From contig NC_081544.1 of the NCBI RefSeq assembly GCF_901000735.1, forward strand, positions 27,894,095 through 27,958,094: a stretch of DNA of 64,000 nucleotides, given 5' to 3'. The translations under genes were made by a program, and so were the position numbers. The notes beneath the pieces are model-generated. The model saw only the letters and a program-made list of their open reading frames with translations, did not search any database and had not been told where the DNA came from. Source of the DNA: Corylus avellana. Lineage: Eukaryota > Streptophyta > Magnoliopsida > Fagales > Betulaceae. This document shows, in pieces, positions 19,227 to 34,100 of the stretch (position 1 is the first letter of the stretch; every line of letters starts with the position of its first letter).

Positions 19227-20316
19227 TGAAAACAATATGTTAAAACTTAAGATTGATAGAAATTTTTTTTAAAAAAATAATAATTGTGTACTCTTTTTTG
19301 GAAAAAATAAAATAAAAAATTGACAACCTAAAAAGATATATCATTTATTGTCTACCAGTGCCAGCTCAATGCTTAGGCAATTGCCTAAGGCCCCAATAAA
19401 AATAGAGTAATGCAAGGAACCATTTTTTTATAACTATAGTATAATTAAGTTTCCTTTCATAAAAAAACAAAACAATTAGAGTCTCAATTATGATAAAAAG
19501 TTAGTCAAGTCCTCAAGAGGTAGTTCAATCGGTCGGAACTATGTCTAATGAAGCGGAGATCATTAGTTTGAATCTCCCTCTCTCCTCTTGTGCGGACATG
19601 TCAAAAAAAAAAAAAAGTTAGTCAATTGTCTTTAATTAAGGCCTTAATTATAGTAAAAAATTAAATAATATTATGACAAAAAAGTTAGTAAGTACGTAGT
19701 AATCTTTAATTAAGGTTCCAATTACGATAATCATAAATACAAAGAATTAAATTTTAAGATATTAATACTTTAAAGGAAAAGAAAGAGAAAATTAGAAAAT
19801 TACATTAATTGCACTACTTCTAAAGCAATTATTAAACTCACAGTTTCATCCTAACTTAAAACTAATATATTGGCTAATTTGTTCATTGAATAATTTTTAG
19901 AATAGTAAATTTCGTTTTTGCAAATTAAATTCTACATAAAAAAAAAAGAAAAAAAAGAAAAAAAAAAGAAAGAATTATATGTAACTCAACACAAAATATG
20001 ACATTTATTGAAATTAAAATGTCTCGTAACAAAAATGAATTTTGCAAGTCATTTGAAAAAAAAAAAAAATTTAAGGGCAAAAGTTAAAAAGAATGATTTA
20101 AAATTAATATTTAAATAAATAAATAAAAATGTCATACTTATGTTTGTTGCCTAAGGTCTCAAAATCTATTAAGGCGGCCATGCTATCTTCGTATAGAGGA
20201 ATTAGTACGTTGAAAACAATATGTTAAAATTTAAGAATAATAGAATATTTAAAAAATAAATAAAAATTGGAAAAAATGAGAATCTAAAAAGATGTATCAT
20301 TAATTCATTGTCTACA
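19227..20316. repeat. Direct repeats (about 110-130 bp) flanking a hAT-like insert
   Basis: The segments at about 19227-19357 and 20208-20316 match along their length: GAAAACAATATGTTAAAA at the start, then CTAAAAAGATRTATCATT and ATTGTCTAC at the end. Between them the sequence opens with GCTTAGGCAATTGCCTAAGG (about 19372) and closes with TTGCCTAAGGTCTC then GGCGGCCATG (about 20148-20180). These resemble degenerate inverted ends of a non-autonomous hAT element. The SINE at 19509 is nested inside. Whether the direct repeats are duplicated flank or old LTRs cannot be told. Confidence 0.45.
19509..19616 (+). mobile_element. tRNA-derived SINE, copy 2, with target duplication
   Basis: A GAGGTAGTTCAATCGGTCGG A-box region is followed by AGTTTGAATCTC (B-box-like), then CTCCTCTTGTGCGGACATGTC and a 14-base A tail. 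The insertion is bounded by GTTAGTCAA at 19500-19508 and 19617-19625, a good target-site duplication. Together with the copy at 13.4 kb it defines the family. Confidence 0.85.
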
Positions 20317-20423
20317 TACAAAGGAAGTAGTACGTATTTATAAGTTTTGAAAGCATTTCTGTATATATTTTTAGTGTTAAATCTTTGGAAGAGAGTGGGA
20401 AACTCATGTGGACAATTTTAAGC

Positions 20424-20715
20424 CACGTGTCGTGGAGAAGCGGCCGCGACCGGGAGATTTGCACGTGGGGGAGGACATGGACCTTCCTAGTCAGAGAGAA
20501 CCCTATTGGGTCGTCCGTACTACCATCCACCCGCTTGGTGATGGGAGTGCATGCTTTCGTCCAGATGCAGATGGAACCCCACGTGGCAACCCATATGTCC
20601 AGGCCCATGCATGGTTTCTTTGACCTTTCTCTCTTTCTCAAATTTGCAATATCCCCCCACCGTCTGTACCTGGGTTTGTGAACACGTGTCCACAAACACA
20701 AACTCTCGCCACGTG
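20424..20715. promoter_or_regulatory. Distal G-box/RY cluster, candidate ABA/seed enhancer
   Basis: Five CACGTG hexamers occur within 292 bp, at 20424-20429, 20462-20467, 20580-20585, 20683-20688 and 20710-20715. Chance would give about 0.07. Two RY-type CATGCA sites are interleaved (20548-20553 on the minus strand, and CATGCATG at 20606-20613). The block is also GC-richer than all nearby DNA. It lies 1.95-2.24 kb upstream of the NCED start codon. G-boxes/ABREs bind ABF/ABI5-type bZIPs and RY motifs bind ABI3/FUS3-type B3 factors. A distal ABRE about 2.3 kb upstream is reported to matter for Arabidopsis NCED3. Assignment to this NCED is inference. Confidence 0.6.
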
Positions 20716-21102
20716 TCTTCTTAGGGGGTGTTTTTTCTCCAATGCCAGTTTCTTCTCTTGAAATTTTGTTTTGGTTTTATGTGGGTGAAACAACAGGCTT
20801 GGTTATTGTTTCTGCTCAGAAGAAACAAGACAACGGCAGTAAGATTGCTAAGCGACAGCTTGCAATTGTCGAGTTCGTTTTGGTCAAAAAGCAAGAAATA
20901 GGGCGAGAAACATGGTGGGAGGTTTCATCATTCGTTTGTAGCGGGATATTAAATCATTTTTATATCAAAACATTTGTCGTCATCATCGTAGTCGTACGAG
21001 AATCTACTAAATAGCATTACTCAATTTTAATACACAAAACGTGTAATGAATGAATACCGCACGCTACACATATGTTTACCAAAAACAATAATATGTCTAC
21101 AC

Positions 21103-21205
21103 GGGATAACTCAATCAGTTGATAATCATACTTTATAAAACAAAAGTCACTAATTCAAACTCTTCTCCTGGACATGTCAACAAATAATAATAATAATAAT
21201 AATAG
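21103..21205 (+). mobile_element. tRNA-derived SINE, diverged copy 3
   Basis: GGATAACTCAATCAGTTGAT (A-box-like), TAATTCAAACTCTTC (B-box-like) and CCTGGACATGTCAA occur in the same order and spacing as the copies at 13.4 and 19.5 kb. The tail is (AAT)n rather than pure A. Confidence 0.55.
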
Positions 21206-22509
21206 TAAATCTTCAATAACATTCATGAATCTAAATCGGTTCTAAGGTTCCATCTCTTTTGAAATATTAAGTTAAATATTTTTCACTTTAATTTCTCTTT
21301 CTTATTCTGCGTAAGTGAAGCCCATGGCCTAATCTGATGATGTGGACCAGCTTGCATGTAGGCCTACAATTTCCTAAGAATTAGACACAAACGGTCCATT
21401 CCTTAAAGGCCGCGCACCAAAAGAATATTGCTATCCAACAATCAAGTCCACTGTCAAAAGTCCAACTTCTAATGGATCCCCGCCAATTTGCCACCAAACC
21501 TTCTCTTTCCTGCCAAATCTCCCATATTGGCTTCCATTTATTTTCAGCTTTTGTTGTAGGGGCCTCAAAACCAGATCTGCTTGTACCTTGCATGTATGAT
21601 GTATCCCCACCCCCACAATCACAACTCTCAAGCTCACCATACTTTTTACTGATTATATTTTGTCACACGCCTCAAAACCAAGAAAATAAAGAAGACACAC
21701 TACTTGATGCTCGTGTTGCTGCAACAAGAAGAGAAGCAAGACTCTTCTTATAAAAGGCCTAAGAGTCGGTGCTGTCAAAAATAACTCGACTTGGAGAGAA
21801 AAGTCTCCAAAACCCATAAGGAATATAAGAACCAAAAAAAACAAAAAAAAAAAAGTAAGGCCCACATGACGGACTTCAAGTGACATTTAATAACTCTCCA
21901 CATAAAACTTGAATTCCACCATGTCGTCGCAACAATATGAATCTCCTTAAGATGTGTATGCCAAAGCCTTAAACAATCACAAGTGCCACTCGAGTCTAAA
22001 CATCTTTTAAACTTGACCATAGAACGTGGTTTAGACAGAACATCATGCTTCTCTACTAGTCTTGTTGGCCACAAATTAAGCTTTCTCATCTTACTCTTAT
22101 GGAAGGGGGTCTATTTGAGGGGCTAGGTTGAACCTAGACCTTCATTTCATACTAGAACCTAGAGAGAAATAGAGAGAGAAGAAGAAGAGTCTTCTTTGAG
22201 TGTTGTGTTCTTAGGACTTGAAAGCTCTCACCATTGAGGTATAAAGCTTAAACTAGCCTTAATTTTATGTGTTATCTTTCATGTTTAAGTTGTGATTTTC
22301 GTGATATATTGTATGTCAGTTGTTCTATGTCAGTTGTTCTTCCCTTATTAAGGGTTAAAAGCTATGTCTTTTAGGTAGACAAGCTTGACCATTGCATGGA
22401 AGAGGTGAATTTTGAGGACTATATATATATTTTTTTTTTACCCCAAAGCAATGTTTAACCACCCACCTTTTAACACCTTAGATCATTTTCTTGATTATTT
22501 AACACCCAC
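21206..22509. other. Gene-free DNA, possible retroelement remnants
   Basis: No gene is supported. Around 21880-22200 the DNA is less AT-rich and has a long minus-strand open frame (21775-22089) without recognisable domains. This may be a decayed LTR-element segment, but I could not find ends or a diagnostic motif. Confidence 0.35.
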
Positions 22510-22515
22510 CTTGCA

Positions 22516-22860
22516 CGAATTTAGTATGTAAAGAGTTGGCATGTGTTATTAAAAGGGTTATCACTTAACTTAATGAACACAAACATGCTAGTCTCTTAAT
22601 GAAAATAGTGAGAGATTATAGACCATATAACTTAATGAAGTTGTCATTGACCTTAATTTGTACAAATTTAGTATAAAAAGGGTTGACCTGTTTATGAAAC
22701 GAGTTAATTTCTTTAACTTAATGAACACAAACATGCTATAGTCCCTTAATGAAATCAGTGAGAGACTATAGACCATATAACTTAATGAAGTTGTCATTGA
22801 CTTTCGCATAAATTTAGTATATAAAGGGTTGGCCTGTTTATTAAACAGGTTAATTTGAGA
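22516..22860. repeat. About 146-bp tandem repeat, 2.3 copies
   Basis: The word AATTTAGTAT recurs at 22518, 22665 and 22811. Between these are matching blocks GAACACAAACATGCTA, AGACCATATAACTTAATG and AAGTTGTCATTGAC. The units differ by scattered substitutions. The open frame on the minus strand here is only a consequence of the duplication. Confidence 0.85.
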
Positions 22861-23054
22861 TCGTGAGATAAAAATTATAATTTTAGAATTACTCTTTTTT
22901 TCTTTATTAGAATTATTGTGTATCAAAGCCCGATAAGCTATTGTATATGTCATAGATAATGTCTGAATTGTAAAGATTTAAAATTATATTTTTAGCATTG
23001 TACTTAGCATTTTGTCAAATTTGATTGTTATAATAAGAGATACTTCGTTATAAA

Positions 23055-23088
<34 letters not shown>

Positions 23089-23154
23089 GTCTTGACCATC
23101 TCATCCTACGGTAACGGAGCTTATAAGGCATGTCATAGAATGCTACCAGGTGTA

Positions 23155-23310
23155 TCAGATCAGCACCTGCTTCCAGAGGTTGGATAGAAGCGCCACCGAA
23201 GTAGTTGATAATAATTTCTCAAGCCTTTTCCCGAACTGGCACGCGTTCCAATGTCCGAAGCAATCGTAAACTGCATAGAACCACGCGCGTCTAATCTGCC
23301 TCCTTATCAC
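23155..23310 (-). pseudogene. Coding-like fragment of unknown origin
   Basis: A 52-codon minus-strand frame ends in TGA. It reads like real protein, with RRAWFYAVYDCFGHWNAC followed by a LEKLLSTTSV stretch. An alternative frame across 23090-23230 also reads plausibly. There is no start codon, and the block is GC-richer than the AT-rich flanks. It sits next to a long A run on the plus strand (about 23049-23085). I do not recognise the protein. It may be a captured or retroposed gene fragment, or an orphan exon of an unrecognised gene. Confidence 0.3.
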
Positions 23311-24246
23311 CAAAAATACATGGTTATAAAACTTTAACTAATATACGATATTATATACAGTATAATATCATAAAAACAAATATACACATATAATATATAA
23401 TAATTCTTGGGGTTTTTTTAAGAGAGCATATTCTATGATGATATGGTGTAAAATTTTATTTTACAGCTTTAAATAGAATTTTGACACATTATATAAAAAT
23501 ACTAAATACAATAAAAATGAAAATATTGTATTTTTAATTCAAACCAATCTCATGAATTTTTCTATTTATTTCAACCCAACGCTCACTACCCACTTCCGAG
23601 CCCCTAATATCGGAGTTTTTAAAACCAATAAAGATGATGGCTCCAGTGGTTTTATAGATGGTTTTGTCAATGAATATTTTGTTTATAATGTATTTTGTTT
23701 AGAGAAAAAAAATTATTTGGTGTGAATAATTATATTATTTTTTGGTGTTTCAAGCTTAAGTGTCTGCTTCTTATTAAAGTGTGTAAAACACCTAATTTAC
23801 ACAACAAAATGATTAAAATTATTCTTTAAAATAAATTTAATAAATAAAAAATAAATATAAAGAGTATTATTACTCGAATAATATAATAGTACGTTGGAAT
23901 AAGAAAGTGTTATTTAATGGATATAAAACTCGAAGCTACTTTGCCAACGGTAGTAATCGGCACGCGCGGAAAGTTGGAGTGAAGAAAGAGGATAAGATAA
24001 CCATATGGGATATCCTCTGCCATCGCTGACGCTTGCATCTTGATCATCTTTATCGGACGCTTGCCATTTTATCTCTGAGTTACACACAATCCTTCCATAC
24101 TCCTACATTCACTGAATAATTCCATTTTCTCGTTTCGTCCTCTGACCGCCAAAGCCACACTATAAGAACCAAAACCCGTGCCCAGTCTCTCTTCCTAGTT
24201 TTCGCGTCTCCTACACAATCCGCTCAGAGAAAGAAAAGATAGCAAA
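23311..24246 (+). promoter_or_regulatory. Upstream region and 5' leader of the thiolase gene
   Basis: No gene is present. The last 300 bp before the ATG at 24247 become less AT-rich and pyrimidine-rich, as expected of a core promoter and leader (for example CACTATAAGAACC near 24160). Earlier sequence is AT-rich with nothing recognised. Confidence 0.4.
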
Positions 24247-28124
<3,878 letters not shown>

Positions 28125-28799
28125 AACAATTTTATGCGTCACTGGTTGGAAATTTCTATTAATAACGTAATGTCTGGAATTGAAAATCCTGATAAAAGCA
28201 TTGTAATAAAGATGGCGTTATTTATTGTTGAAAGGCTTGGGAGTAATTAGTCGACATTTCATCTCTTTCCACTCATATTCTGCATTTCAGTATCATCAAG
28301 TTCAATCCTTTTGTTATGGTTAGGGTGTTAAGACGCGTACCTCTCCAAAGGAGAATCCCATTTTTGTTTTTCTCTCAACACCTCAAAACTTTCTATTCAG
28401 TATTCAGAGGGACAAAATTACTTTTTTCCGGTAATAGTTTGAGTCTGTTCTTCAGTCTCTTTTCTTTTTTATACAGAACTTGCATTCTAGGGAAATTCCA
28501 TGAACATCCATGTGTCACAATTATGTCCGAGCAACATTATATGCAATAGAACGGTTCTATTTCAAACTTTGCATCATTAAGTATTCAATAAAACATCTCC
28601 AAATCTCCCAGTTCCTCTATTGTTAAATTGCTGAGACTACCTCAAATTAACCACGTCCAAATTCGAAGAAATCTCACGTATTCACATTAAAATAAATAAA
28701 TAAACAAACTTTTTACTTTATCAAAGGCAACACCCACCAGGAAAAATTCATTGACATATCACAATTCTCCAGTCTTACTTATACTTTGATAAACTGTCC
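28125..28799. other. KAT2 3' region
   Basis: The first 150-200 bp are a likely 3' UTR; AATAAA-like words occur near 28204 and 28588. No further gene is seen. A short plus-strand open frame at 28316-28549 has no support. Confidence 0.45.
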
Positions 28800-29830
28800 C
28801 TATTAACCCAATAACAAAATCAACATCAATTAACATTACAATAGCAATAAAAGGCTCATATTTCTTTTTCCCTTTTTTTTTTTTTTTTTTTTTTTTTACC
28901 TAGGTATCCATGTGATACAATCTAATAATAACTTTATAACACTACCCCCTAATAACTAATAACCCAATTAATATTACCAACACAACAACATAAGAATCGC
29001 CTCCAGTTTTCAATTAAGTGCAAAGAAAGGAACAATTAATGTCTAACTGTTAGCAATGCCCAAAAAAATCAAAGTTCAACGAGTAGTCGTAGAATGTATG
29101 CATTGTTTAACACTATCGTTATGTGCAATACCCAATTCACCCAAATTGACATTACCACAGAGAACTAGGCTCCAAATTATTAACCTACTCATCCAAAACA
29201 AAAAATTCTTGTAACAACCAACTAGCCCAACACCAAAATCAATCAGAATTTACATCAACTCAGAAGAGGGTGGGGGGGGGAGGGAGGGAGGGAGGGAGAG
29301 CTTAAAATTTCTGATGATCCCGACAAAAATCCAATGCCAAAATCAAGCAGAATTAACATTTTCACTTCGATAAACTCAAAACTCTCATAACCCCAACTAA
29401 ACCCAATAATCAAACGCAAGCGAGTTTACATTACTACAGAAAAAGAAAAAGCAACCAGAATTAACATTACAACACCAAAGAAACTCGAGTTTCTCATAAC
29501 TCCTATTACACCCAATAACCAAAATCAAGCAGAACTAACATTACTGCAATAGAAACGCTCAAATATTTTGGTAACAACTATTAACCCAACACCGGAATCG
29601 ACCAGGATTAACATTACCAAAACAGAAAAGTTCAAAAATTCTTATAACCCCTATTATCCCCAATTATCAAAATCAAGCGCCGCAAACATTAGCAAACCCA
29701 AAAACCCAAAAATTCTGAAAAGCGTAAAAAAACAAAACCAATACCCAAAATCAAGCAGAATTAACATTATCACAACAAAAGAGCTCAAAAATATTATAAA
29801 CTCAATTATCAAAACAAAAACCACTAGCAT
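28800..29830. repeat. Decayed minisatellite array, about 72-77 bp unit
   Basis: Variants of CAGAATTAACATTAC recur at about 29350, 29459, 29531, 29604, 29681 and 29758, with weaker ones further left (about 28829, 29143, 29247). Each is followed by an A-rich stretch, then CTCATAACCCCTATTAACCC and CCAAAATCAAG. Units are diverged, so this is an old array. It produces the 140-codon plus-strand frame at 29568-29990, which is lysine, asparagine and threonine rich and not a convincing gene. Confidence 0.75.
29268..29300 (+). other. G-run tract with quadruplex potential
   Basis: GGG, then a run of nine G, then four AGGG repeats lie on the plus strand. At least four G-triplets separated by single bases fit the simple G-quadruplex pattern. 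It is embedded in the decayed minisatellite. Confidence 0.7.
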
Positions 29831-30879
29831 TCCCACAACAAAAAGAACAAAGCCTCAAATTTCCAACAAACTAAGCCACCTGGTGCCGGTGCGATGCGAT
29901 GTCGTCGGAACCGTCTGCATCGTTGTCTATGAACTCGACAACGATTGTCAATCTAAACATTGGAGGCTAAATTTTTTGATACTTTGTTGAGATACATTGT
30001 CAATCTTTAAATATTTGAGGCTAAATTGAAAATCGGGTGAACATTTGGGAGGGTACAGCGTATTTTTCTCTTAGTTTTACCACATGTGAAGTGATATGGG
30101 ACTGACTTGAAACTCCCTTTCTTGTTTGCCATTACAGTTCCAAATTATCAAAGACTAAAATCTGTTCACGCAAGTTTCTGCAAACTGGATGAATTAAATT
30201 CTTGAGCATTATATATGTTTTTACTAAGAAAAGTACACAAGCTTTCTGACACCTTTTACCATTGACAGCTTATGGGGCATAGAGCCATTAATTGAATCTT
30301 TTCAGTAGCATATCCAGATAGAACTCATCTCCTACAATGAGATTTAAAGTGGCTCCCATGTCAAATATATTATATATTATATTATATCAAGAGAGTTTTT
30401 ATTAAACTAAAACTTGTAGGTAATTAAATATACCAATAACTACTTAAGGTGAAAGGTTATTTTATTTTACCAAATGTTGTATCCCTTGATTGAAAGAAGC
30501 AACTTTTGATTATTGATAAGGGTCTTGGTCTATCTATAGATAAGCTAGTGATTCTCCATCAGTCACAACATGAATCACTCACAACATGAACGTGAGAAAT
30601 AGATAAGTCAAAAACTCTTATCTATCACTCTCCAATATATTGTGAGGGTTATAGGATTGCGAATTCAACAAACATTCAAGTTTGAATTTCTGGATTATTC
30701 AATTCAAGTACTTAAGCAACAATTGCCAAAGATTAGTGTTTTTATTTGATGTTTATATGATAATCTTCTCCCAAATTCTTACATATCCACCTCATAAGCA
30801 TCCAAGCATAATTACAAGATCCCTCATCTTCTCAAGAACCAAATAGAGAATCAAACTTGGTAAAGATATTTTATTTATG
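29831..30879. other. Gene-free intergenic DNA between KAT2 and PGLP1
   Basis: No coding region or bounded element was identified. The sequence is AT-rich and unstructured apart from short direct words near 30560-30590 (TCACAACATGAA twice). Confidence 0.45.
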
Positions 30880-30980
30880 TTTTTATAAATAATTGGACCT
30901 AAGAGGAGGGGGAATGAGAGATTCGAACTAAGAACCTCCGATTCATGAGGTATAGTCCCCATCCGATTGAGAGCCTAAAG
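30880..30980 (-). mobile_element. tRNA-derived SINE-like element, minus strand
   Basis: On the minus strand, CTCTCAATCGGATGGGGAC (A-box region) is followed by CTTAGTTCGAATCTCTC (B box) and then an A/T-rich tail. The two boxes have tRNA-like spacing of about 30-40 bp. It differs from the SINE family at 13.4, 19.5 and 21.1 kb. Confidence 0.5.
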
Positions 30981-31168
30981 ATATTATTCTAGACTAGAAC
31001 TTCAACATTCATATGTTCAGAAACTATAAAAGAAAGTAGTCTTTGTAGCTATCACTGTCTAGTTCTAGAATTTTGTGAAAGTGAAAACAAGTTGATGGCT
31101 TTTGAATATTCACGATCATCATTAAAAATTGAAATAACGAACACGTGGGTCTAAGGAATATGTGATTA

Positions 31169-34100
31169 TCATACAGTTGCAGCTTTGAGGGGAAGGAAAT
31201 CTGAAATCTTGTTGGTGTAGAAATCAGGTTGTATGGAGTTGTTTGGATTCTGCAGCATTGATATTGTAGTCACACCTGTTAAGACAAAAAAGCGACAAGA
31301 TAATCAAATTTCATATGACAGTAGATGAAGCTAGGGGTGGGCAAATTAACCATCTACCAATTATCGATAGCCTACTGACCAAGAACCGACCAACACCTAC
31401 CGACACCGCTTAATTGATGGCCGGTAGGCGGTAGACTTTTATATTTCCAACAAACTCGGTTCAGTAGGCGGAATAAAATTTTATAACCGAACCAACTTTG
31501 CCGACCAATTTTCTATTTCTTTGCTTACCGACATTACCGACCGCCATTACTGACCGATATTACCGACTGCCATTTGGTAACAGAACAAAAAGTAGGCGGG
31601 ATAAGTCGGTGAAAATTTCGACTTTACCGACAATGGCGGTGCGAAATGCGAAAACTCCATTTTTGTAACCGAATTATCCGACTCCCACCCCTAGATGAAG
31701 CTCACAAAGGTACAAAGTTACCTGAGAGAACAAGAAGAGTTTTGCAACCACCATTTTGTCCAAACAAAATATCTGTATCTAATCTGTCCCCAACCATGCA
31801 TATTTGTGACTTGAGAATGCCAAATCTGTGGTTATGACAATCAATTAGAGATCACATACTTGATGACTAAGCAGATTAGGAATGAGAATCTTGCACAAGA
31901 AGTTTCTAAATCAATGAATGCAGTAATGCTAATGTCTACATGTGGACTGTAAAGGCAATTTGAAAGCTCTGATATAAGCTTTGCTGAAGCCATTTTTTTT
32001 TCTTTCTTTCTTTTGGTGAGTAGTATTTGTTGAAGTCATGGATTAATTACAGCCAAAGCAGCGTGGAGAATGAGAATAAGGCATTTGAAAGATGTACTTG
32101 TTTGCTAAATAGTCCATCATAAAGGTTGATGGCTTTCCCACAACCAGTGGCTCACGTTGAGTAGATCCACTGACAGCACCAACCATAGAACCACCACCTG
32201 AAAGAAATCAAGTACCCATAACAGTGTGAATAAAACGATAATACAATAATAACAATCAATTGACTCTATGTTAAAGCGTGGGAGTCTAGAAGGAGAATAG
32301 AGGAAAGGATAAGGGGAAGAGGAGAAGAGAGGAATAGTTATCCCTTCTTTTTGCTTAGAGGTTTGACGCAGGCAGCAAGAAGCTCTCAGAAAAGCAAATT
32401 TTCAAACCAAAATTATTTGAAATTGTGGTCTTTATTTAATGTGATTCCAATGTGGGATTTAGATTAAAGTGTGATTACTTTACTAATGATCTTGGCAGTG
32501 TAGAAACACTGTTGAAAGCAGTGCTGAAATTTAAATTTAAATTATTTGTGGGTCCAATTAGTAAGGATTTCTTCTCTTTTGTTTACTTGGTAATAATTTG
32601 TTGTCCATATTAATTTGCTTCAAAGGTCATTATTAGGATTATTTGAGATGCTTATATACGCCTTATAATGACTCTTATTGTTATGGACACAACCAAAATT
32701 TTGACGGCTGGCTTTGAGTTTCTCTCAAGCCCTAGGTGTAATGCTTTCTTTCACAAGGAGTGATTCCTAGGAACCTACTAGTGTGATGCTAGTAGTTATT
32801 TTATGCTTTCATTGTATGGATTTTTTATTTCCAAAAGTGCAATCAGATCTGCAAGCCCTTAATTCCCTAACCAATTTCAACAATTTCCCAATCCCTACAG
32901 ACCCTAACTCTTATTTCCTATACCCTAGAATCTTCACTCAACTACATCAGCATTTTTACAAAAAGTCTTTCAGATCCTCTCTTTCTCCCACCAAAAACTA
33001 AATCCAAACAGAAGAAACGCGAGTCTCCCACCCCTTCCCCTCTCCTTTCCTCTCTTCTCCCTCGATCCAAACATACTATAAATCAAAATGGATTCTCATT
33101 CCTACAAAGAATGGAATAAAAAACAAATTTTCAGAATATACATTTATTTGGGATCATTACCTTAATCTCCTCTCCCTCGAATATTGTGACAGGTGCATAT
33201 TTCAAACAATGCTTTATAGAAATCTCATTTCATGGGCATATGTAAGAGAAAATATTTTCAGACTTAAGGATTATTCAATAAATCATTTCCCCAGAATGAA
33301 GCACTTAGGCTCTAATTCTTAAGCATAACAAAAGAGAAGGAAATGATTCCAATAAACAAAGATCTAGGCGGGCACTATCAGGGCAAGAGAAGTTAAATCA
33401 TATCCATAAAGGAACCACAATTATTAAGGAACACAAAGAAAATTACTATTAATGAAAAGAAGAAAGAAACTTAAACATCTTTTGAGAAACTGTAGTTGTC
33501 AAGGAAGTATCATGGGTTCAATGTTGCCCTATGATGAGACATTGAGACCATCCAATAAATAGTATATCTGAACAAATAATTTTATAATTTACCTAATTTC
33601 TTTTTAAAAGGAGTTACGTCATAAGAGAAGATAATTAAGGGAAAAGTTAAGAGAAAAGAGAGTCTTATGTAAATTAAATGCATAAGATACAAGCTCATAT
33701 AGACCCCAAGAACAACAACCATAGACTGCTTAAAAGTTATAACGATAATTCTTAGCTGCTTTTAAGGACTTAGCTTAGTACATTGACTCAATAACCAGTG
33801 CAACATTTCACATTATGACTACAATAAATGAAATTAGTTTCTATCTACAACTATAAGCATTGGTAACCATATTAGTACATCAATAAATGCAATATTGCCA
33901 GTCTAGGAAAGATAACAAGAAACTGCTAACTTATCCTCAAACTTATACTTATTAGCAACATTAAAACAATTGAAAGTATAAGTTTCATCTAATACATTAT
34001 TAATTCCCATTAGGAAATTGGTTCCAAACCAAAACTGAGAACATCCTTTTTAGTTTGCCCATTTTATGGTGGTGGCAATAATAACTTGAAGATGGCATGT

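Noticed and set aside
20312..20701. Overlapping open frames on both strands, up to 129 codons
   Set aside because: Frames exist on both strands because the block is GC-richer; no domain is visible, and the dense CACGTG and RY motifs explain the block better as regulatory DNA.
21775..22089. Possible Copia polyprotein fragment on the minus strand
   Set aside because: The 104-codon frame shows no integrase or reverse-transcriptase motif, and no LTR or primer site is adjacent.
29568..29990. 140-codon plus-strand frame rich in Lys, Asn and Thr
   Set aside because: It runs along the decayed minisatellite and simply reflects an A- and C-rich repeat lacking stops.
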